From Chrysochromulina tobinii (taxonomy: Eukaryota > Haptophyta > Prymnesiales > Chrysochromulinaceae), in NCBI GenBank assembly GCA_001275005.1, contig JWZX01003342.1, positions 1-55,003 on the forward strand: DNA of 55,003 bases. Reading direction: 5' to 3'. Positions within the stretch are counted from its first letter, which is position 1; every line of letters begins with the position of its first letter. Shown here piece by piece: positions 18,974 through 27,878 of the stretch. The position numbers were made by a program, and so were the translations under genes. Below the pieces are notes generated by a model. That model did no database searches and was not told the origin of the DNA. It was given only the letters and a program-made list of their open reading frames with translations.

Positions 18974-21014
18974 CTAGGGTCGATCAAGGACACTCACCAT
19001 CCCGTCGAGGTTGGCCGGCGGCTCGTCCTTGCTGTTGCTGCTGCCCCCCCATCGCGACGCGCCCGACTTGCGGCTCCGTTTCTTCTCAAGCCGCTCGCGG
19101 TCGATGTAGCACTGCTCGCGGAAGGAAGTGGGCGTGGCCGGGCCGGGCACGTCATCATCGTTGAGCAGCGCAGCATCGATGGCCGAAGGGAAGGAGGCCG
19201 AGCCTGTCAGGCGCGTGGGAGACTCCACGTTCTCCAGCGAACGGTATTTATGGAGCAGCCTCTGCCCGGCCTCGCCTGACCGGTCGGCGGTGGTCAGCTT
19301 GTACGGCGGGCACGGCGAGGTGTCGCGCAGGAAGGGGTGCTGCAGCGCCTTCTCAGCCGTCGCGCGCTCGACGGGATCCAGCGCGAGCAGCTGCCTGATA
19401 AAGGAGGCAAAGTTGGGGTCGTCGGCGCCGTGGCGTTCGCAGAGCGCCTCCAGAGACGTCGAAGTGGGTTTCATGCGGCACAGCCGGCCGTCGTGCTTGC
19501 CAACGAGGGTCTGCGGGTGCGAAGAGCTGCCCATGTGCTCGAAATAATACTCTGACAGCTGCCCCTCTTCCACAAGCCTCTTCGGGAACGGCCCCAGCAG
19601 CGCAATGTGCGACGCGAGCAGCGACTGTACCGAGCGGTTGTCGAAGAGCAGCCGGTTTGTGAGCAGCTCCATCAGGATGCACCCGAACGACCACAGGTCG
19701 ACCTTTGTCGAGTATGCGTGGCCTAGAACGACCTCAGGCGCGCGGTAGGCGCGGCTCTGGACGTACGAGCAGCGCTGGTCGTGATGCAGGTAGGCGTTGC
19801 CGTAGTCAATTACCTTGACCTGGCACGCCGTCAGGCTCTGGATGAGAATGTTCTCCGGCTTGAGGTCGCAATGGATCACGTGCTGTGCATGCAGCACGGC
19901 GAGCGTCTGCAGGCACTGGCGCGCCACCTCGCGCAGCCGCTGGCATGTAAAATATTTGGGCAGGGCACACTCCTCGATGTACTTGTAAATATGGTACAGG
20001 TTGTCCCGTAGCAGCTCGTATACTATGAAGAGTGTCTCGCGGTAGTAGAAGACGTTGAGCAGCGCGGGCAGCAGCGCCCTTTGCTCCGAATCGATCCGTC
20101 GTGAGAGCAGCTTGAGCAGCTTCACCTGTGATGAGGGAGGCAACCAGGCGCACTCATAGACGATATCAGAGGCAATCCGTCAGAGGCAATCCGTCAGAGG
20201 CAATCCGTCATGAGAGCAGCGTCTGAGCAGCTCTCACCTCCCACAAGTTCTGGTCGAGGATGTCCTTGGTGTTCTTGGAGACCTTGACGCAGACGAAGCG
20301 GTGGCGCGACGAGGGCCCCGCCCGCAGGTCCTCGCACTGCACCGTGTGGCAGAACGTGCCCGAGCCCAGGTACTGGATCACCACGTACCGGCCGGCGATG
20401 ATCTGCTTCTCCTCGACGCGGAAGTGTGGCTCCGACTCGAGCCCCGACGTGAGGGCGTCGTAGTGCACGGTGAGCGCGAATTCCTCCGTGGCGGCGCCCT
20501 CACGCTTCTTGTCGTCGCGCTCGCCAAAGAAGACTGGGTCTGGCTTCGTGAGCAGCACGCTCGGCACCGACGCGGGGTCGATTGGCTCGGTGTCAAAGAG
20601 ACGCCCCGGCCGGGTGGACGTGCCTGGCACCGGCAGCGCCTCGCCGACGGGCGGCAGGGCGGCGGCGGCGGCGGCGGCGGCAGACTTCTTGCTGGAGCTA
20701 CCCGAAGACGCCGAGGTGCCCGCCGCGCTCGTCGAGCTTGGTGGGCTCCACTTGCTCGGGTCCGAGGCGATCTCCTTCTTTAGGGCGCTGCATGCCACAT
20801 CGAGCTTCTGCGCAGCGAGCCAGCGCTGCACGGCCTCGAGCGCCGCGGATGGCTGCAACAAAGTCAGCTCCTCAAGTAGCTGTTCGACGTCATCGGAATC
20901 GGGCATGCCCAAGCCGCGTCGTGTGAGACGCACGACCGCATTCCTTCCGAGCGTCCTGCGTTCGCGGCGGTCGTCAAGACTCGTCAGACGCCAATCGACG
21001 CTCATCACGATCAC
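18974..21014 (-). CDS. DYRK-like protein kinase
   Basis: Two exons, 21014-20238 and 20125-18974, 642 residues. The N-terminal 90 residues include a helical LisH/CTLH-like segment ('LEELTLLQPSAALEAVQRWL') and then disordered Ser/Ala/Lys. The kinase core begins near residue 210. It shows the VAIK-type Lys in 'FVCVKVSKN', catalytic loop 'HCDLKPENIL', 'DYG' in place of DFG, and the DYRK hallmark activation segment 'YVQSRAYRAPEV'. It ends with 'LDPVERATAEKALQHPFL'. DYRKs autophosphorylate the loop Tyr, then act on Ser/Thr. HCD for HRD is usual in this family; DYG is a conservative variant. The 3' end is slightly uncertain: the last codons (ATG|GTGAGT) also look like a splice donor, so a further exon is possible. 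The intron is an introner. Confidence 0.9.
20126..20237 (-). mobile_element. introner in DYRK-like kinase (112 bp)
   Basis: Minus strand GT...AG, with three GGATTGCCTCTGA units and the ending CCTCCCTCATCACAG. The first 30 or so intron bases repeat the start of the next exon (GTGAGAGCTGCTCAGACGC... against GTGAAGCTGCTCAAGC..., with indels), a target duplication of about 30 bp. Removal joins 'QNLWE' to 'VKLLKLLSRR' in the kinase N-lobe. Confidence 0.85.
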
Positions 21015-21620
21015 GTTAAATTGCTATCGGCATACGCACGGGTCCCGTGGAGTCACACCGTGGAGGGCGCAGACAAACACACCATGACCACACACAGGCT
21101 TGCGGGTGCGGGAGTTCCAAGGACGCTCATCAAACCAATTGGCCATCACAACGGAAACTCTGTGGTCTGTCACGCACGCGCACCTCCACGCGGCACAGTG
21201 GGCACCGGCCGGTCAACTTCTGACGGCACCTGCGAGGATGCAGCGGCTCGATGTTCGAAGATGATGTCAGCGTGTGCGAGCGCTGACGGTGACGCTTCCC
21301 ACGGGTGTGCTGCACGGGTGTGCTGGTCCGCGCAAATCATAGCACGCACTCGGGCGCGGTTACGTCACGGCCTCCGATTGCACGGCCGCGCCATTGGGCC
21401 GCGCTCCCCCCAAGTTGGCGCTCCCACCCCCACGTCCGCCTCACAGATCGTGGGCACCAGGGGCATTTATAGCGGCACAAAACCGACATTATACGGTTAA
21501 CGCACCGGCACCCTGTCCCAGCGTGTGCGCGTGTCCTCGGGGTGTCCAGCGCCGCCACTTTGCCAGACGGTCCGCTCTGCCAGTTCTCTCGTACCCGACA
21601 TTTCACCTCCTGTCTCCTGA
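21015..21620. other. intergenic; possible kinase promoter
   Basis: No gene seen. The minus strand has a TATAAAT motif near 21464-21472, about 450 bp upstream of the kinase start, which could be a core promoter. Motif only. Confidence 0.3.
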
Positions 21621-22403
21621 TCAGCGCACCTTGGGCGGTGGGGGGGCAAAGCCGCGCTTGGCCGCGGTGGGCGATTTCGCCTTCTTGTCCGCCATCCGCC
21701 GTTGCTTGCGGTTGGGCGCCGCACCACCGGCCATCTGCTCAGCCATCATGCCCTTCTTGATGTCCTCGGGGCTGTCGCCGCGCGCGAAGCGCACTGCCGC
21801 GGTGCGCATGACGTTGAACTCCATCACGAAGCGGCCGACATCGTCGAGCGTCGCGCCCGAAGCCTCGGCGATCCGCTGCAGCCGCGGCGCCGTCGCACGC
21901 GAGTTGCCCTGCTTTAAGGACATGGCCTCGTCGATAAGAAGCTTGGGGTTCGCGCGCTCAATGCCGTCCATGCAGCCGACATACTCGCCGTAGCGCGTGA
22001 GCTTCTTTTGGCCCTCCTTCACCTGCTCCTCGCTCACCTGCTGGCCGCCGCCAAACGGGCCCTTGGCCAACATCGACTGAAGCCCTGCCGCCTTTTGCAT
22101 CACCTGCACCTGCTTGAGGAAATCGTCAAAGCTCATCTCGCCTTCCTTGAGACGCTTCTCCATCTGCCTAGACTCCTCCTCGGTGAGTCCGCTGTCCGGC
22201 GGCTTCAAGCCCATCTTCTTCTTCAGGTCGTCACCCATTTTGCCAATATCGAATTGCAGCCGCGGCGCCACACAGCGCCGGGCGTCGGCGGCGACGACGA
22301 GGGCGCTGCTGCTGCTGGCGCTTCTGGCCGTGGCGAGCGGTGTCTGCAGTGAGCTGTGAAGCGTGTACGCGCACGTGCTCGCAGCTAGGGCGATCAGCAG
22401 CAT
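21621..22403 (-). CDS. stand-alone SRP54 M-domain-like protein, probably plastid-targeted
   Basis: A single exon of 260 residues. Residues 65-215 match the M domain of SRP54/Ffh. They include 'MSFDDFLKQVQVMQKAAGLQSML', 'MDGIERANPKLLIDEAM' and 'RLQRIAEASGATLDDVGRFVMEFNVM'. In full SRP54 this domain binds signal sequences (and SRP RNA in bacteria), after an N-terminal GTPase (NG) domain. Here there is no NG domain. The protein starts with a signal-peptide-like segment ('MLLIALAASTCAYTL') and a Ser/Ala-rich stretch, the bipartite form used for import into complex plastids. The tail is basic ('RKQRRMADKKAK'). It may assist cpSRP or regulate it; that role is inference. Confidence 0.85.
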   Translation of the reverse strand: MLLIALAASTCAYTLHSSLQTPLATARSASSSSALVVAADARRCVAPRLQFDIGKMGDDLKKKMGLKPPDSGLTEEESRQMEKRLKEGEMSFDDFLKQVQVMQKAAGLQSMLAKGPFGGGQQVSEEQVKEGQKKLTRYGEYVGCMDGIERANPKLLIDEAMSLKQGNSRATAPRLQRIAEASGATLDDVGRFVMEFNVMRTAAVRFARGDSPEDIKKGMMAEQMAGGAAPNRKQRRMADKKAKSPTAAKRGFAPPPPKVR

Positions 22404-24446
22404 CCTCTCGCGTTGGGAGCCTGGACTGCTTCGTCCGACAGAGAGATGGCGAGAACGCGAGATCGAGGCGACTTTTCCGATGTCTATTCGTGCAGTCTAT
22501 TCCATGTTTCCATCACTACCCTTACAAGTACCCTTGAACTGAAACGGAACGAAAGGCCCTGCAGGGACCGTCACGCCCGTGGACGACTTCAACGAGGTCG
22601 AAGGTGACTGTGGTGTATGCCGACTCGCCGGCTTTTACAGCGTCTACATCACCCGATTTGGACGCTCTCGCGGAGCGGGCAGATTGTTTCAAGATTTTGT
22701 TTATGTTTGCGGGTTCAGAGCAACTTACAAAAGAAACATCCCGCGTTGCGCTCTCTATATCCTACGGAGATATCTATATCTTCCTATATCTAAAATCACC
22801 CGTTCGGAAAGACCACCGATAACGTCTCAGGACGGGCAATCAACGTCGGCAAACCTCCGTGCGCGGATCCAAGAGTGCGCTTTCGATGGACGCCGAGGAC
22901 GTGCTGGAAGCAGGTGCAGAACCTGAAGGTCTAGGATCGGCGGAGGGCAGCACCGACGGCGCGCAGTTGGTCAGATACGTGAACCCTGCTCAGTGCGTAC
23001 CCTCCTTCGAACGAAAGATTGCCATTGCGACGAGGGGTTCTGATTCTGTAATAACACCTGACACCGTTCTCGGCGCAACGTGACCGTGCGCTTCACAGGT
23101 ATGCAGCTATCTGCCAGAGGCGGCTAGCTTGTGCTGCGGAACGTGCAGCCGTCAAAGATGTGGCGCCACGTCAAATAACCCGGGTGCGCCTTCGCGGATC
23201 GCCATGTAACTCTGCCGGGCCCCTACTACTTCCATACGTGCATGTCAAACACGTCGTCTCCAATCCCACAGGCCACCTGTGCACCTGATGACTCGTGACA
23301 CTGAGATGCCGTGCAATTTCCTGGCCGTCTTCGCAGTATAAGCATGAATCGCGGCACGTGCTCGCGATGAAGAGGGTGCGCGGCCCAAACGGCCGATTCG
23401 GGAAGGAAATCCATGCTGAGTTCCCGGGCGTTGCTGAATGAATGGCATCATGCTGATGCTGTGGGACTCTGTACGCTCCTGGCGCGCATCCATCGCCCAC
23501 TTCGTAAGCACGCACTGGCCAACATGATGCGCGTCGCGTCAACGCTCACCGTACAACCAACCGCATGAGGACAACCATACAGCTGCGTTCAACACTACCG
23601 TTGCATACGTTGCCAACCATAACTACTACGTTCAATACCGTGGCGTACTAGGCCAACCATTTCTACTACGTTCAATACATTACCGGCGTACTAGGCCAAC
23701 CATTACTATTACGTTCAACTACGTGGCTACTAGGTCAACCATTTCTACTACGTTCAATATTTTACCGTGGCGTACTAGGCCAACCATACAATGATAGCAT
23801 ACTTCACTAACATTGACGACCGTTCCATCCTCGTAACACGTATGAGCTTGTGATCTTCACATCAAATGTATACTCATGATTAGAGCATCCAAACGTAAAC
23901 TGACAAACACTGTTTAGTGTGTTAAATTTTATAATACGTTCTCGGACGTAAGCTCACGTTAAGGGATTCGGAATGTTTAGAATGCCGCGGGAGCTCGCCA
24001 TGGCGCGAGCCCCCTAATACGTCAAACTTTCAATCAAGCTTTCAGTGTACAGTGAGCGAGCGCTAAGCGAGCGCCGGTGCAGCGATGCAGCGCGTCGGGG
24101 GGATCGTCGCGACCGCAGCACACACCGCTCCGCTCAAAAGAGAAAAGTCAAACGGCCCTCAATAGCTGTACGACCGTCGACGGTCGACGCTCGCGACCGG
24201 ACTCCACTGGGAGTCTGGGACGGGTTTGCAAGGACGGGTCGTCGGTCGCGCGTAATGAACACAGTCGCGTGCGTAATGAACACGACTTTTTTGGCCGCAT
24301 GTAGATTTGTAGTGGTCCTCTGAAGCCCTAACCCTAATACACTTAAAACCCAACCCCTTAGTTGGTGGAACAGTGCACTTTCTACCCCCCCCCTCGCCCC
24401 GCGCACTGCTTACATGTAATCTTTCACCGCCCTGAGGTAGTAGGCC
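22404..24446. other. 2-kb non-coding region
   Basis: No convincing gene on either strand; short open frames lack family features. It is AT-richer than its surroundings, notably 22,730-22,800 and 23,560-23,960, and contains the tandem repeats below. Two telomere-like CCCTAA units are at 24326-24337. Confidence 0.5.
23577..23795. repeat. degenerate tandem repeat, unit about 45-55 bp
   Basis: Four to five imperfect copies of a unit carrying 'ctactacgttcaata', 'ggcgtactaggccaaccat' and variants. It sits in an AT-rich non-coding stretch. Confidence 0.8.
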
Positions 24447-27320
24447 TCAGCGCGCTTTGCTTATGTGCCACTCCTGTACTTCCTGCTCAGAAAGCTGCCG
24501 GAACGGCTCAATTAGCCCTACGTAAGCAAAGTACTCGCTGCCTACCTGAATGAAGGTGCCGGCTTTGAGCTCCTGAGGGACCTTGAACCTGTCGAGCTCG
24601 GCGCGGGTGAACCGGAGCTTTGCACAGAGCCCGGATGCGAGCGCCTTGTTGACGATCTCGCCGCCCGCCGTCGGCTTTTTGCGGCCAACCTTCCTCCATT
24701 TTGAAACGCGAGCCGTCTCCAGCTGCCCACTGCTGCGAGCCTTAAGCACTAATCGGATACGATTGACGGCCAACCGCACGAGCATCTCGATCCTGAGGTC
24801 GACGTGCGGCAGCTTCGGCGGCTCTCCCCACGGCGCGGCGCGCAGCTCGAGGAACTCGGAATGCACCATCTGCCCGGGCGTCATCCGCCCCATGTACTCG
24901 ACAACGTCGACGCTTCCGTCCTCATCGATGTCTTCCAACGTTGGAAGCGCCTTCAAAATCGAGACTCGGATGAGAGCCTCCACAAAGCCCTCAAACGGAA
25001 GCTGGTTCTCCTTGATGGCACCTTTACTGGACGAGCCGTGCACCACGACCATGCGAGACCACGCAAAGGAGCGCGCTGCGTCGTGCGCGCTGACATCCTT
25101 TCCGATGAACTGCATGACGCCAAGGAAGGAGAGCCAGCTGTCAAGCGGCATCGTCGGCTTGCCCTGCGCGACGGCATCGAAGATGCGCCGGAGCGTGGGC
25201 TCGTACCTCTCAAGCACCATGCACATTGACGGCGTGTAGCAGAAGGATCGCCGGACCGCGTCCGGGTCGGGGAACCTGCCCACGCCCAGGCGTAGCAACA
25301 TGTCCACGTGCAGCAGCTTCTCGACCGCCTCGCTCACGTCGTAAATCTTGCCCGTTACGACGTACTTGCGAATGGCTATCGAGATGAGGCGGATCATCAA
25401 ATCAGCGCGGCCGATGGTCCGCTCGCTGGACGCTCGCCGCCATCGAGAAGCCTTCGCTTTGGTGAGTGACGCCTTCGAGACGACGCCTGCCACCATCGCG
25501 GCGTATTTGTTCTTCCTCTCACTTTCGCTCTCCTCGTGGCTCGCGGCCTCCACTTCTGCCGCCGCCAAGTCGGCAAGAAGGGTGGCGACGAGGCGTTCGG
25601 CCAGAGTTGCCTTCTTGCCGCTCGTATCGAGGTCGCGGCTTGCCAGCGCCTCGCGCATCTCGGCCAGCTTCATTACCGCCACCGCATCCACCGCATCCTG
25701 AAGCTCTTCCACCCGTCGGCGAAGCTCCTCCGCCGACGGCGCCCCTGTTGGGACCTCGGACATCTTGTGCTCGATCTCCATGCTCCCCTCGTCGGTGAGC
25801 GGGCCATCATCAACTAGAGTCGCCAGCGCGGTAGCGTTCACCGGGTCCGTCCTTTCTAGCATATCCTCCTTGGTGTGGTCGGATGCGATAAAAACGGGTG
25901 AATGCTTGGAATACCGGGTATGTGCACTCGTGAACTTGCAATCCTTGACGAGTGCGGACCATGAGTCCAACGTCAAGAAGCTAAGATTGCTGTTCAAGAT
26001 CGCGTACGACGTGAAGAGGCTGCAGATGAAGTCGTAGTGCTCCCACAACACCACAGCGACCTCCTCGACTTCGTCGGGGATGCCATCTTCGTCCAAGTCG
26101 ATCGCGCCGTCATCATCGTAGCGCACGACCAGCTTGACGAGACCGAGGCGAATCGCGCGCCTCACATCCTGCTCGAAGCGCATTAACTTGACTTCCGAAG
26201 TATCGTATAAACTCTGGCCGTCGGACCAAGCAATGCGCGGCGTCCAGAACGAGTTGTCGGGATCGAAGATGGCCTCCTTGGCAACGCCTCGTCTCGCGAG
26301 GAAAGATTGGCGGTGCTCTGGCGCCAACGGAGGTGCCTCCAGCCGATCAGGCAAAAAGTAGCGGACTCGGAACACTTCCTCGAGTGCGTCTCGGAATGCA
26401 GCCTCTGTGGGCTCGAAGCCCGGATGCCGCTCCATGTCGCGGTGCACGTTTACCATGCGGAGGCTCGCACTATGATATCGCCGGTCCCAGACTTCTGCCG
26501 CCTTTGCCGTCGTGGTACTCGTTGGGCCCACGCTCAGTTTCTTCAATTGCACAAAATTTTGCTGAACGGCTCCTTGTGAGTTCAGTCGATCTTGTAGGCC
26601 CTTCCAGGTGGAATCCCAGGCGATCGACATGGCCAGGCACGCCTTGCGCTCGTCGTCGCCCATGGCCATAAACGCCTTTTGCTCGTCTTCGCTCATCGAG
26701 AGGAATACCTCGCGCTCCTCTTCGCTCATAGCTTCGTACGCAAGTTCAGAGGCCTCCGTTGTCCAAGGGAACCCCGAGGCCTGCACGAAGCGCCTGTGAC
26801 GCGGGGATGGAGTTGAGGCCGGTTGGGTTGGCTCGAGGCTGGGTCGTGGCGCATTGGTCTGGTTGTGCCGACTGCGGGCGTCCGACCGAGGGACGGCAAC
26901 CATCATGCCGGATCCTATTGCAAGTGATTTCGGGATGGAGGGTGGAGCTGCTGCATTTGAAACTAGGTGCCTTGTGGGCACTGAGGTGGCAGGACGAGCT
27001 GAGAGGCTTCCCGATGGCAGGTCGTCGCCATATTTTTGTTCCTCGCTGGCGTATCTCGCTGACAAGCTCCCCGATGTTGTCGGTACTGGTGCTGATTTGA
27101 GCGGTGGCACTCGCGTGGGAAGCGGCACGGTGGATGGCCGACTCAGCTGAACTATGGCCACGTCCTCTCTGGAACGCGTGGAAGTGATGCGTGATGATCG
27201 CAGACTCACGTTCTCTCGCCGGCCAGTTGCACCAGAGGCACCAGATCCACCAGAACCTTTCATTTTCGTCGCTGAGAGGAGGCTGAGAGTCCCGAACACG
27301 CCCCCATCGTCAACAATCAT
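24447..27320 (-). CDS. large protein with SAP-like motif and EF-hand-like loops
   Basis: A single exon of 957 residues (939 if the Met in 'MKGSGGSG' is used). The first 165 residues are disordered and Ser/Pro-rich. A short charged helical repeat follows ('MSEEEREVFLSMSEDEQKAF', 'MGDDERKACLAM'). Two Asp-rich calcium-loop candidates are seen: 'DLDEDGIPDEVEE' in the middle and 'DIDEDGSVDVVEYMG' near residue 825. Residues about 545-590 fit a SAP motif ('MKLAEMREALASRDLDTSGKKATLAERL'), a short nucleic-acid-binding helix pair. The blocks around 'SFLTLDSWSALVKDC' and 'PLDSWLSFLGVMQFI' look like two copies of one helical domain. I recognise no named family; a calcium-responsive scaffold is a guess. 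Confidence 0.75.
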   Translation of the reverse strand: MIVDDGGVFGTLSLLSATKMKGSGGSGASGATGRRENVSLRSSRITSTRSREDVAIVQLSRPSTVPLPTRVPPLKSAPVPTTSGSLSARYASEEQKYGDDLPSGSLSARPATSVPTRHLVSNAAAPPSIPKSLAIGSGMMVAVPRSDARSRHNQTNAPRPSLEPTQPASTPSPRHRRFVQASGFPWTTEASELAYEAMSEEEREVFLSMSEDEQKAFMAMGDDERKACLAMSIAWDSTWKGLQDRLNSQGAVQQNFVQLKKLSVGPTSTTTAKAAEVWDRRYHSASLRMVNVHRDMERHPGFEPTEAAFRDALEEVFRVRYFLPDRLEAPPLAPEHRQSFLARRGVAKEAIFDPDNSFWTPRIAWSDGQSLYDTSEVKLMRFEQDVRRAIRLGLVKLVVRYDDDGAIDLDEDGIPDEVEEVAVVLWEHYDFICSLFTSYAILNSNLSFLTLDSWSALVKDCKFTSAHTRYSKHSPVFIASDHTKEDMLERTDPVNATALATLVDDGPLTDEGSMEIEHKMSEVPTGAPSAEELRRRVEELQDAVDAVAVMKLAEMREALASRDLDTSGKKATLAERLVATLLADLAAAEVEAASHEESESERKNKYAAMVAGVVSKASLTKAKASRWRRASSERTIGRADLMIRLISIAIRKYVVTGKIYDVSEAVEKLLHVDMLLRLGVGRFPDPDAVRRSFCYTPSMCMVLERYEPTLRRIFDAVAQGKPTMPLDSWLSFLGVMQFIGKDVSAHDAARSFAWSRMVVVHGSSSKGAIKENQLPFEGFVEALIRVSILKALPTLEDIDEDGSVDVVEYMGRMTPGQMVHSEFLELRAAPWGEPPKLPHVDLRIEMLVRLAVNRIRLVLKARSSGQLETARVSKWRKVGRKKPTAGGEIVNKALASGLCAKLRFTRAELDRFKVPQELKAGTFIQVGSEYFAYVGLIEPFRQLSEQEVQEWHISKAR

Positions 27321-27878
27321 GTTGCCGGACCAAGACGCGGCTTCTCAGGTGACAAGTGGATGCGCTCAATTGTGCTCGAGCGAGTGTCGAGCCGAACGTC
27401 CGCGCGTGGGGCTGGAGCCACCCCGCTTGAACAGTTTGCGGAATTGTCGACACTGTGAAACCAACCCTTCCGCGTTGCGTCGGTTTTTTCGTTCGTTTCA
27501 GGGCCCTCTCAGCCGCAGACACACAGCCACTATAGGGTTGCGTCGCATCGGTGGGACTTGCGGGGGGCGACGAAACACCTGTACAAGTAGCTCCTCTTCC
27601 ACGACGGCGACTGGTGACGCGCGGAAGTTGGATGTGTCATGTGAAAAATCACAAACAGATGCGGGTGCACAACTTCGCTTGTACATGTCATTAACCCACT
27701 CCCCCCCGCCCGGGGGCGGAACTGGGAAGCAGCGCTCCTCGCGCTCGCCGCGCGTCTCTGGCGTCTTGCATCGCTGGGATTATGGCGCACCATCTGGGCA
27801 TGGCCTTCGGCCTTCCTTCGGGAGAACCTTCGCCAGGCCCCAAGGGATACTTCCCCACAGCGATCCTTTCCCCCCGGT
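27321..27878. other. intergenic, nothing recognised
   Basis: Lies between the 5' end of the SAP/EF-hand gene and the 3' end of the CaMK-like kinase, both on the minus strand. No gene or strong repeat seen. Confidence 0.4.

Noticed and set aside
18703-18993. Extra 3' exon of the DYRK-like kinase
   Set aside because: A donor-like ATG|GTGAGT exists at the end of the gene, but the downstream sequence is repeat-derived and Pro/Arg-biased, with no kinase-related content.
24326-24337. Telomere
   Set aside because: Only two CCCTAA units, internal to the window; recorded as a curiosity only.
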